Shown in pieces: positions 8,680-16,680 of a stretch of 64,000 nt of DNA. Under the pieces are notes generated by a model. The model was not told the origin of the DNA. It was given only the letters and a program-made list of their open reading frames with translations, and ran no database searches. Each line of letters starts with the position of its first letter. The stretch's first letter is position 1. Source of the stretch: Phycisphaeraceae bacterium (GTDB taxonomy: Bacteria > Planctomycetota > Phycisphaerae > Phycisphaerales > UBA1924); contig JACKHB010000005.1 in assembly GCA_020639195.1 (NCBI GenBank), positions 345,287 through 409,286 of the forward strand. Reading direction: 5' to 3'. Made by a program: the position numbers and the translations under genes.

Positions 8680-10299
8680 ATGCCCCGCCGGTCGCTCATC
8701 TGCGTTCCATTGCAGGTCGAATCCGTCGACGCAGCCCTGCTCGACGCCGACGCCGCCCGCGCATCGGGGGCCGATCTCGTCGAGTTCCGAATCGACACGC
8801 TGGCCGAATCCACCCCGGATTCGCGCCAGCAGACCATTCGACTCCTTCGAGACACGCCTCTGCCGTGCATCCTGACGTGCCGCCCCGATTCCGAGGGCGG
8901 AGCCTACACAGGGCCGGAAGAGGACCGGCTGACCCTCCTCCACACCGCGCTGGCGAGCGACCATCCCCCCGCGTTCGTCGATGTCGAACTCGCCGCCCTT
9001 GAACGAGATCCCGATGTGTTGCAGGCCTTTCGTGCCGCGAAGTCCGCCTCGACCACGCGAGTCATCGTCTCGATCCATGACTTCCGCGGCAGGCCGGCAG
9101 ACCTTTCCCGGCGGCTGGTGCGTCTCGAATCGCTGGATCTGGCCGATGTTCGCAAGATCGCGTTCGTCGCCCGCTCACTCAGAGACAACTTGGAACTGCT
9201 GGACCTCTGCCGCCACGCGCCCACGCCGACCATCGCGCTGGGAATGGGCGGACATGGCCTGCCCAGCCGAGTCCTCGCGCCGAAATGCGGGGGATTTCTG
9301 ACCTTCGCCGCGCTGCGGGCCGGCGCAGCCACCGCTCCAGGCCAACCCACCATCCACGACCTCCTCGCGACGTATCGCTTCAGAGAGATCCACCCCGAAA
9401 CCCGCGTCTACGGAATCGTTGGCGATCCGGTTGAGCACTCTCTTTCGCCCGCGGTGCACAACGCGGCGTTCGAGGCGTCCGGCCACGATGGCGTGTACCT
9501 GCCCATGCCGGTGGCCGCCGGCGACTGTCCCGACGACGCCTTCCTGGCCCTCAAGGCGACGTTGCCGGCTCTCATTGAACATCCATCGCTCTGTCTGCAT
9601 GGCCTGAGCATCACAATCCCCCACAAGGAGCCCGTGGTCCGTCTCGCACGTGAGCTGGGCTGGACACTCCAGCCGGGCCTCGACCAGATCGGCGCCGCCA
9701 ACACGCTGACTGTTGAACGCGATGCAACCGGAACTGTGGCTCGGGTGACGCTTGCCAACACGGACGCCGACGCGTCGGTCCGCTGCGTGCATGACCTCAG
9801 CGTTGAGCCGGTGGGATCGACCGCCCTGATCCTCGGTGCAGGCGGCGTCGCGAGGGCCGTCGCCGTCGCCCTGCTCCGCAACGGTGGCCGCATCGGATTG
9901 TCGAACCGTTCAGAAAGTCGCGCACGCCAGCTTGCCGAGGAGCTGCGGGCGATATTCGGCGATCGCGTCTGGCTCGAGACGGACCCGGATCGCTTGGCGC
10001 CCGCACCCGATCTCATTGTCAATTGCACGCCCGTCGGCATGGCCCGGGAAGGCGAACCGCCGACGTCGCCCTTGTCGGACGAGTGGCTCGCCGCGCTTCC
10101 CAAGGGAACCGCGGTGTTCGACACCGTGTATAGAAGGGGTGGGACGCCGCTTGTTCGCAAGGCCAGGAGCTTGGGGCTCCGCGCTCAGGACGGGCTGAAC
10201 ATGTTCGTCTACCAGGCCGCGGCTCAGTTCGAGCTCTGGACGAAGCGCTCCGCTCCAATGCCGCTGCTCTGGCAGGTGGCGCGTGAGCTTTGCGGCTGA
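8680..10299 (+). CDS. aroDE: bifunctional 3-dehydroquinate dehydratase / shikimate dehydrogenase
   Basis: Fusion enzyme (539 residues) for two consecutive shikimate-pathway steps. Residues 1-235 are a type I dehydroquinase: catalytic His133 (SIHDF) and Schiff-base Lys159 (VRKIAF) are present. Residues 240-539 are shikimate dehydrogenase: HSLSPAVHN shikimate-binding motif, catalytic Lys316 (ITIPHKEP), Asp362 (ANTDAD), NADP motif GAGGVARAV with NRSESRA, and C-terminal DGLNMFVYQAAAQFELW. The separate domains are normally about 230 and 280 residues, so both look complete. This fusion order is known in plants and chlamydiae. It lies alone, downstream of a terminator. Confidence 0.95.
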   Translation: MPRRSLICVPLQVESVDAALLDADAARASGADLVEFRIDTLAESTPDSRQQTIRLLRDTPLPCILTCRPDSEGGAYTGPEEDRLTLLHTALASDHPPAFVDVELAALERDPDVLQAFRAAKSASTTRVIVSIHDFRGRPADLSRRLVRLESLDLADVRKIAFVARSLRDNLELLDLCRHAPTPTIALGMGGHGLPSRVLAPKCGGFLTFAALRAGAATAPGQPTIHDLLATYRFREIHPETRVYGIVGDPVEHSLSPAVHNAAFEASGHDGVYLPMPVAAGDCPDDAFLALKATLPALIEHPSLCLHGLSITIPHKEPVVRLARELGWTLQPGLDQIGAANTLTVERDATGTVARVTLANTDADASVRCVHDLSVEPVGSTALILGAGGVARAVAVALLRNGGRIGLSNRSESRARQLAEELRAIFGDRVWLETDPDRLAPAPDLIVNCTPVGMAREGEPPTSPLSDEWLAALPKGTAVFDTVYRRGGTPLVRKARSLGLRAQDGLNMFVYQAAAQFELWTKRSAPMPLLWQVARELCG

Positions 10300-10367
10300 T
10301 TCGACGCTCCTGACCGGAAGAGTCACCTCGATCGGGCAGAGCCCCCGATCCGGCGGAGGAAAGCGCC

Positions 10368-10724
10368 ATGCGCGCAGCCAAGCTTGCTCCTAAGCCCGCA
10401 GGCTCCAGGAGTCTGTACGCGGCCTTGGCCACGATGGCCGCGGCCGACATTTTTCTCACCTCTCGCATCCTGGCGCTCGGCGGCATCGAGGTGAACGCGA
10501 TCGCGCGTCACGCCCTCGACGCGGCAGGAATCCCAGGCCTCGCCGCGCTCAAGGCGGTTTCGGTGGGCATCGTCCTGATCTGCTGCGAGTACATCCGGCG
10601 GGTCCGGCCCGTCACGTCCCTTCGGGTGGTGAAGTGGGGCATCGCACTCAACTGCATGCCCGTCATCGCGGCCGGAGCGCAAATCGCCGCTGCGGCCGCC
10701 TCGGGTCGCCTGCCCATGGTCTAG
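10368..10724 (+). CDS. small membrane protein, DUF5658-like
   Basis: A 118-residue predicted inner-membrane protein of unknown function. After a basic N-terminus it shows about three hydrophobic segments (LYAALATMAAADIFLTSRIL, ALKAVSVGIVLICCEYI, IALNCMPVIAAGAQIAAAAA). The pattern with an early D-x-x-x-T and an E-x-N-A-I/A-R loop resembles the DUF5658 family. A good ribosome binding site (GGAGG, 8 nt) supports the start. It follows aroDE by 68 bp; a functional link is not evident. Confidence 0.6.
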   Translation: MRAAKLAPKPAGSRSLYAALATMAAADIFLTSRILALGGIEVNAIARHALDAAGIPGLAALKAVSVGIVLICCEYIRRVRPVTSLRVVKWGIALNCMPVIAAGAQIAAAAASGRLPMV

Positions 10725-10772
10725 CCGAGAGCCCGGGTCGTGCCGACTCCCGACTCAGCCGCGAATCGTGAC

Positions 10773-11300
10773 TCACGCGGATGGAGGCTGCACGCCGCTC
10801 AGCCGCAGCAGGGTCCAGAAAGACTCACCAAACACGAAATTGTGATCGCCAAACTCTGACCCCGCCATGTTCTGATCGATGTGGCTGAAGATGAGATCGA
10901 TCGTTCCAAGACGGCGTGGCGGTGAGTTCAGGTCGGCGGCGTCGCTCAGCCACACGTCGCCCGCCGTGGCGGCGCCCTGGGGAGAGATCTGGGTGATTCG
11001 AACGTCGTAGCGGATCACGTGTCCCGGGAGCGCATCGAGCGAGAGGTCCGCCCGCACCACCTTGGCGAGCACGACCTTCTCCCGAAAACCGCTGGAATAG
11101 CCCACCAGAATCCCCGCCGTCTGCGCCATGCCCTCGAGGATCAGGGTTCCGGGCATCACCGGCAGCGCGCTACGGCCCGTCGAGGGATCCCCTTCAAAGT
11201 GGTCGTGCAGATGCTCTTCCGCCAGGCTGACGGCCTTGATCGCGCTGGCCCGCTCGCCCGCGATCAAGTCGGTGATGCGATCGATCCACAGCCAGCGCAT
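10773..11300 (-). CDS. FabZ/FabA-like 3-hydroxyacyl-ACP dehydratase
   Basis: Hotdog-fold dehydratase, 175 residues, predicted to remove water from 3-hydroxyacyl-ACP. Catalytic His34 (HDHFEGDP) and Glu56 (TLILEGMAQ) are both in place. Between them sits a short insertion (STGRSAL) absent from typical FabZ, and the C-terminus is about 25 residues longer than usual. It lies 6 bp after the acyl carrier protein gene, whose TGA overlaps its ribosome binding sequence. Together with the second dehydratase upstream it suggests an acyl-ACP-dependent pathway distinct from housekeeping fatty-acid synthesis; that is inference. Confidence 0.82.
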   Translation of the reverse strand: MRWLWIDRITDLIAGERASAIKAVSLAEEHLHDHFEGDPSTGRSALPVMPGTLILEGMAQTAGILVGYSSGFREKVVLAKVVRADLSLDALPGHVIRYDVRITQISPQGAATAGDVWLSDAADLNSPPRRLGTIDLIFSHIDQNMAGSEFGDHNFVFGESFWTLLRLSGVQPPSA

Positions 11301-11306
11301 GCGGCC

Positions 11307-11696
11307 TCAGGCGCTGGCCGCGAGCTTGCGCTGGCAGAAATTCACGATGGCGTCAACGGTGAACAGTTCGGGCACACGGCTGACTCGGGGGTCGCTCTGC
11401 AACTCTGTGAAGTCCGCGTGCGGCAGCTTCTCTTTGAGCGCCACGATGCCCTTCTCGGTGACCTTTCCGCCCTGCACGAATTCCGGGTCCTGCTGGACGT
11501 TTTCGGGAAACAGCTCGCCCTGTTCGATCTTGAACCCGAAGGCTTGCTCCAGCTGGAATTGGATGTCAAGAAAATCGATCGACTCGGCGCCCAGGTCGCT
11601 GGTCAGCTTTGCGTTTGGAGTGACCTCGTCCTCATCGAGCGCAAGGGCCTCGATCAGAACCCCGCGAACCTTGTCGAAGATGTCCTCGCGTGTCAT
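11307..11696 (-). CDS. acyl carrier protein-like protein (extended)
   Basis: Acyl carrier protein of 129 residues, against about 78 for AcpP. The phosphopantetheine attachment motif is LGAESIDFLD with Ser39; helix 1 (DIFDKVRGVLIEAL) and helix 2 (FLDIQFQLEQAFGFKI) are clear. The extra length lies after helix 2, an acidic segment of roughly 50 residues, before a final TVDAIVNFCQRKL that matches ACP helix 4. It sits between two hotdog dehydratase genes on the same strand, so it presumably carries their substrate. Confidence 0.85.
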   Translation of the reverse strand: MTREDIFDKVRGVLIEALALDEDEVTPNAKLTSDLGAESIDFLDIQFQLEQAFGFKIEQGELFPENVQQDPEFVQGGKVTEKGIVALKEKLPHADFTELQSDPRVSRVPELFTVDAIVNFCQRKLAASA

Positions 11697-11749
11697 CCGG
11701 CGGATCCCCTTGCCGGGCCTGCTTCGCCCGAGTCGCCATGGTACGGTCG

Positions 11750-12175
11750 TCAGGCGTCCGCGCCCAGTGGGCCCATCTCCCTCAATGTCAGCCGTCCAGA
11801 GACCGCAACTTTCCCATCTCCCGCCTCTCCGGCGGGCCCAATGACCAACGCGCGGCCACGGAACTCCTGAACGCCATCCTCAGCGGCTCTGACCCGATCG
11901 ACCTCGATCCGCAGCGCCTGGCCCGGCCGGACGAACTGACCGAACTTCACCGCCCGGACGCCGCCCAGCACCCAGCGCCCCTTCGCTCCCCCGGGCCCGG
12001 CTTCCGCGAGGCGCCTGGCGGACTGCACCATGGCCTCGATCATCAGCACGCCGGGCAGCACCGGGAAGCCCGGGAAGTGGTCCTGCAAGTACTCCTCCGC
12101 GCTGGTCACGGCCTTGACCGCCACGATGCGGTCATCGCTCTGTTCAAGAACCCGGTCGACCAACTCGAATCGCAT
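11750..12175 (-). CDS. FabZ-like 3-hydroxyacyl-ACP dehydratase
   Basis: Hotdog-fold dehydratase of 141 residues, FabZ length. The active-site motif DHFPGFPVLPGVLMIEAMVQ has catalytic His33 and Glu47, closer to canonical FabZ than its neighbour. An AGGAGGT lies 12 nt before the ATG at 12175; a GTG at 12199 is in frame but would place that sequence inside the gene. It is the first gene of the three-gene minus-strand unit and is divergent from recO, with 59 bp between the starts. Confidence 0.85.
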   Translation of the reverse strand: MRFELVDRVLEQSDDRIVAVKAVTSAEEYLQDHFPGFPVLPGVLMIEAMVQSARRLAEAGPGGAKGRWVLGGVRAVKFGQFVRPGQALRIEVDRVRAAEDGVQEFRGRALVIGPAGEAGDGKVAVSGRLTLREMGPLGADA

Positions 12176-12234
12176 GGACGCGACAATACCTCCTCGCACC
12201 GCGCTCGGCCACAGGCCTCGCTACGCTCGCGTCT

Positions 12235-12981
12235 GTGGCGTCGTTCAGAGACGAATGCGTCTGCATCGGGGCATGGGACTGGTCCGAAACCAGTCAGACC
12301 GTGCGCCTGCTCGCGCGCCGGCACGGCCTCATCCGAGGCCTCGCCAAGGGCTCCAGGCGAGAGCCATCGAACTTCCATGGCGGATTCGAGCCCCTGACTC
12401 GTGGCGAATCGATCATCTCGCCCAAGCCCCCGCCGGGCCTCTCGAACGTGACCTCGTGGACGCTCGTCGAGATCTTCCCGGCGGTGCGCTCAGACCTCGC
12501 ATCGTTCCACATTGGAATGTACGCGGCGGACCTCATCGCCCACGTCATCATCGACGCCGACCCCCACCCCGAACTGTACGACTCGTTGATCGGGCTGCTC
12601 CGCCAACTCGTCGAGACGGCTCGGACCGATGCGGCGCTGCTGAGATTCCAATGGAGCGTGCTCGAGCACACCGGGCACCGTCCCGAACTCGACGCCGATG
12701 TGGCGATTCGCGGACCGCTCAGCCCCGCCGGGGCGTATGTCTTTGATTCCCGCCTCGGCGGCGTTCGTGCCGACTCATCGAACGCCACCCAGGGCGCGTG
12801 GCGAATCCGGCATACCACGCTCGAAGCGCTTCGCCAGGCCCGCGCCGGCGGACACATTCAAGGCCTCGCGGTCGAAACCGTTCGCCGGGCCTCGAGACTC
12901 CTGCACGTGTACGCACGGGAGATTCTCGGACGAGAGACCCCCGCGGCGAGGTTCCTTTTCGGCGACTCCGACGCGTCTTGA
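12235..12981 (+). CDS. recO: DNA repair protein RecO
   Basis: Recombination mediator for the RecFOR pathway, 248 residues. The N-terminal OB-fold domain (RDECVCIGAWDWSETSQTVR, then LLARRHGLIRGLAKGSRR) is typical of RecO, followed by a helical domain. The zinc-finger cysteines of some RecO proteins are not seen, as in many lineages. The start codon is GTG at 12235, which gives the expected N-terminus directly before the OB strand. Confidence 0.85.
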   Translation: MASFRDECVCIGAWDWSETSQTVRLLARRHGLIRGLAKGSRREPSNFHGGFEPLTRGESIISPKPPPGLSNVTSWTLVEIFPAVRSDLASFHIGMYAADLIAHVIIDADPHPELYDSLIGLLRQLVETARTDAALLRFQWSVLEHTGHRPELDADVAIRGPLSPAGAYVFDSRLGGVRADSSNATQGAWRIRHTTLEALRQARAGGHIQGLAVETVRRASRLLHVYAREILGRETPAARFLFGDSDAS

Positions 12982-13052
12982 CCGCCGGAACCGGGTGAAT
13001 CCCCAATCGCTCCTGAACTCTGGATGGATCGAAGCGAGGGGCCCACCGATCA

Positions 13053-13066
13053 ACCGATCGATCGGT
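13053..13066. repeat. 14-bp perfect palindrome upstream of HDOD-GGDEF gene
   Basis: ACCGATCGATCGGT is a perfect inverted repeat 22 bp before the ATG at 13089. It could be an operator or a small translation-blocking hairpin. Short GATC-rich palindromes are common in this sequence, so chance is a serious alternative. Confidence 0.3.
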
Positions 13067-13088
13067 CCTACCACGGATGCCGTCGGCC

Positions 13089-14578
13089 ATGAACACAGAA
13101 CTGCTCAACTCCGTGCTTCACTGCCCGAACCTGCCGTCCCTCCCGGCGGTGGCCGCCAGGGTCGTGGAGCTGACCTCCGATCCCAACGTTTCGCTGGACG
13201 AACTCGCAGATCTCATCCAGAACGACCAGGGGCTGTCCGCCAAGGTCCTCCGAACCATCAACTCCAGCTATTACGGGCTGCGCCAGCCCTGCTCAACGAT
13301 CCGCCGGGCGCTCGTCATGCTCGGCCTTTCCCCCGTGAAGAGCCTGACCCTGGGCTTCTCTCTGGTTGGTGCGGTCTCGGGCAACGGCGCCGGCTTCGAT
13401 TACGTGTCCTACTGGCGGCGTGGGCTATACAGCGCCACGGCGGCGAGAGCGATCGCGGCCGTCAAGGTCGACAAGGACGCCGCCGAAGAGGCGTTTCTGG
13501 GCGCACTCCTGCAGGACATCGGCATGATCGCGCTCCACCGCACGCTTGGAGAGAAGTACGAGGCCCTGCTCACCGAGTGCGACGGCAATCACGCCGAGCT
13601 CGCGCGTCTCGAACTGGCGGAGTTCGAACTCTCGCACGCCGACGTCGGCGCGATGCTGGCCACGAAGTGGAAGCTCCCGCCGGAGCTCATCCAGCCCGTC
13701 AAGTACCACCATCAGCCCACGGCGGCCCCCGCCGGCTGCACGGACTTGGTCCGTTGCGTCGCGCTGGGCAACCTCGTCCACGACGTGCTCACTTGCCGCG
13801 ACGCCGCCCTGGCCCTGAAGGCCGGGTACGCGCGGGCCAGAGACTGGATGAAGATGGAACCCGCCGAGTTCGACGACCTCGTTCGCCGGGTCTCGGAGTC
13901 CTCACGCGAACTCGGCCGCCTGTTCCAGCTGGACACGGGCGCCGCCCCCGATGCGCAGGAGATCCTCGAGCGGGCACGGCAGCAGCAACTCCAACTGGTC
14001 GCCTCCGACCCCTCCGCCGCGGCGTTCGCCCCGGATGCCGAGGGCCTCGTGGTCGACACCAGCCAGGTCGACAGCCTGACCGGGCTGCTCAACCGCGACG
14101 GTTTTCTCAGCGCGGTTCGCGGAGCGCTCAGCGTCGCCACAACCCGCAACGACACGGTGGGCCTTCTGGTCCTGTGCGTGGACGGCTACTCGGACTTGTG
14201 TGCCCAGACCGACGGGATCGACGTCGAGATCGCAAACCACGCGGGCAGGGTCCTGCGCGAGTTGTTTGACGCCGAGGGCGGCGTCGGCGGACGTCTCGGA
14301 CCGGACCTCTTCGCCGTCGTTGTGACCGGAGTCTCACCGGATCGCCTGCGAACCGTCGCGTCGGCAGCAAACGCCGCGCTCGGCGCCGAGCCCGCAGCCG
14401 AATCCGGCCTGCGCCTGACCGCAAGCGTCGGCCTGGCGGTGCTGAGCCCCGACACCACTGCCTTCGGTCGCCAGCCACTTCCGATGTGGTGCTCGCCTCC
14501 GCCCTCCGGGCCACTGATCCGCACTTGGGACGGCGGGGGTTCGCTACGCCGTGTTCACCCCGCAGCACCGCGGCCTGA
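13089..14578 (+). CDS. HDOD-GGDEF signalling protein (3' end frameshifted)
   Basis: Cytoplasmic regulator. Residues about 5-210 form an HDOD domain (LPSLPAVAARVVELTSDP, LGALLQDIGMIAL). After a linker, a GGDEF-type domain begins at DSLTGLLNRDGFLSAV near residue 335. The signature motif reads GPDLF rather than GGDEF, so diguanylate cyclase activity is doubtful. The frame is clean to about 14475; beyond that the expected C-terminal residues continue in other frames (TSDVVLASALRA, then RYAVFTP), and the original frame runs on without similarity to 14918. The end given is the TGA reached in one shifted frame. Either sequencing error or gene decay explains this. Start by family length. Confidence 0.75.
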
Positions 14579-14586
14579 CCTCCGCC

Positions 14587-15804
14587 CTATTCCGGCGAGG
14601 GTCGCCCCACGGTCCGGCCGTCAGCCAGAGCGTACCTCCAGCACACGCTTGCAGATCGTCCCGAGCGACACGCAGTCGATCCCTCTCGAGTTCCTCATCG
14701 AGGGTGGGTACGTTAGCACGTCCAGTGCCGCCCAGGCGGCACGTCCGGTCGCCGGGGCGCTCTCCCGCCGGCGTCACCGCCGGTGGCGGGCACTCTTTCA
14801 GAGCGCACGTTGCGGGTCGTCTTCGGTCAGCGGTACCGAGACCCTCCATCTCCTGCTCGACCGCGCTGAATCCGCGCGTCCGCCCGCCCAGGAATCGCCG
14901 ACACGTACCTGCGCGTGACCTCGATCCCGTCGTGCGCCTCGTACCCGGCCTGCGCCTCACCAGCGATTCCGGCTCGATCAGCGCCCCAGTAGAGTCGGCT
15001 GTTGTCGCCACCGCCAGTATCTGCGCGCGATCGCCGCCGCGTATCGATCGCCGCTCTCTGCACCAGAGCCATCGCACCGCCATCATGTACACCAGCTCTT
15101 GAGTCATCCTTGAGCGCGAACCCGCCGGTGGACGTGGCGGGCCGGCTCGAGTCCCTCGTCGCGCCACCCCTTGTCCAAGATCCGCACAAGTCCTCCGCCT
15201 GCGCACACACGGCCGAGAAGTCCACCCGTCCCGCGAGAGCCAGCGTCGTGCTGTCCGACGCATACCGATGATCGAAGTAGGTCCGCATGGCGTCCCGATG
15301 CATGGCGCGGATCGTGTCGGGCGTGCCGAGCACCCGAAACCCCAGCGGATGACCGCTGTAGTGATGCTCGCCGAGCGACTCGTACAGCACCCACCGCGGC
15401 ATGTCCGCGTACATCGCGATTTCCTCGAGGATCACCTGCCGCTCGGACTCAAAGTCCGTCTCGCGCAGCGCCGGCCGCATCATGCGCCCCAGCAGCGAGA
15501 CCGCGTCACCGAGCCGATCGGGGAGCACCTGCGCGTAGAACACCGTCATCTCGTGGCTCGTGAACGCGTTGTTGCGGGCGCCCATCGCGTCAAAGCCCCG
15601 GTTGATGTCCTCGGTCGAGAGATCCTCGGTCCCCTTGAACATCATGTGCTCGAGGAAGTGACTCACTCCCATCAGGTCCGCCGGTTCGTCCCGGGCCCCC
15701 GTCCGCACAAAGAAGCCCGCAGCGCTCGAGTGTGCGTCCGGATCGACTTCCGCCACGATGGTGAGACCGTTGTCCAGTGTCCGCCGCTCAAATGTGATCG
15801 CCAT
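14587..15804 (-). pseudogene. M16-family zinc metallopeptidase, multiply frameshifted
   Basis: Pitrilysin-type peptidase. The N-terminal half is clean to about 15120: ITFERRTLDNGLTIVAEVDP, zinc motif HFLEH with downstream Glu, and the ILEEIAMYADMP helix. From there the conserved C-terminal sequence continues but jumps among all three frames (GDRYAAAI, AQILAVA, RLYW, GIAGEAQAGYEAHDGI, TLDEEL, YALADGRTVG). The uninterrupted frame stops at 14827. The expected C-terminus ends at a TAG at 14587 that is in the starting frame, giving a family-normal span of about 405 codons, so the indels are compensating overall. Local sequence error is at least as likely as true decay. It follows the sirtuin by 9 bp. 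Confidence 0.75.
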
Positions 15805-15813
15805 GACCGGAGT

Positions 15814-16602
15814 CTACCGCCCATCGATCGCACCGAAGGCGGACTCGACCAGCCGAGGCAGCATCTCGCCCGAAGAACCCCGCAGCGAGAACGAGACCGA
15901 GCCGGAGATGGGCGTCTGCTCGCGATTCACCTCGATCGTGGTCGCCCCGCGCTGGGCCGCAAGGTGAACGAATCCGGCCGCGGGATACACCACGGCGCTG
16001 GTGCCCACCGACACAAACACGTCGCACGTTTCGAGAGCCTCATACGCCTCTTCGAGCGCGCGCTCGGGCAACGCCTCCCCGAACCACACCACGCACGGAC
16101 GGATGGCGTGCCCGTCAGGGGTCCGTGCCGGGTACTCGGCAAACTGCTCGGGCAGCCCGGACACGGGCTCGCCAGTCACCGAGCACCGCCACCGCATGAT
16201 CGAGCCATGAAGCTCGACGACGTCCTCGCTCCCCGCCCGCTGGTGCAGGCCGTCCACGTTCTGCGTGAGCAGCCGGAATCGCCCGCCACTCGCCCGCACC
16301 CGTCGCTCGAGATCGGCGAGCGCCCAGTGCCCCGGGTTCGGCTGCGCCTCCAGGCACTTCTTCCGACGGAAGTCGTACCAACGGCTCACCGTCACGGGAT
16401 CCGCCGCGAACGCCTCAGGCGTCGCCAGCCTCAGCGGGTCGAAGCTCTTCCACAGCCCCTCCATGGCATCGCGGAACGTCGGAATGCGGCTCTCGGCGCT
16501 CACCCCGGCGCCGGTTAGCACCACGACGCCGCGTCCCCGACGCAGCGCCTCCGCGGCGGCTTCGAGCGCCGGTCCGCCCGGATTCCCACGACCGCCCGCC
16601 AT
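15814..16602 (-). CDS. sirtuin-family NAD-dependent protein deacylase
   Basis: Removes acyl groups from lysine using NAD. It is 262 residues. NAD-binding motifs GAGVSAESRIPTFRD (31-45) and TQNVDGLHQRAGS (113-125) and catalytic His132 (ELHG) are present. Tyr76 and Arg79 (WYDFRR) match the pair that lets class III sirtuins accept succinyl-lysine. The four zinc cysteines are missing: only Cys140 and Cys170 remain in that region, and RPCVVWFGE replaces the usual RPDVVWFGE. A desuccinylase-like activity is inferred. It precedes the M16 peptidase gene by 9 bp. Confidence 0.88.
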   Translation of the reverse strand: MAGGRGNPGGPALEAAAEALRRGRGVVVLTGAGVSAESRIPTFRDAMEGLWKSFDPLRLATPEAFAADPVTVSRWYDFRRKKCLEAQPNPGHWALADLERRVRASGGRFRLLTQNVDGLHQRAGSEDVVELHGSIMRWRCSVTGEPVSGLPEQFAEYPARTPDGHAIRPCVVWFGEALPERALEEAYEALETCDVFVSVGTSAVVYPAAGFVHLAAQRGATTIEVNREQTPISGSVSFSLRGSSGEMLPRLVESAFGAIDGR

Positions 16603-16680
16603 TCCATCGCCTCCGCACCCGCCCCCGACGGTAGGATCGACCAGAACCCTTCCCGCCCAGACTTGACGTGGAGACCAGTC

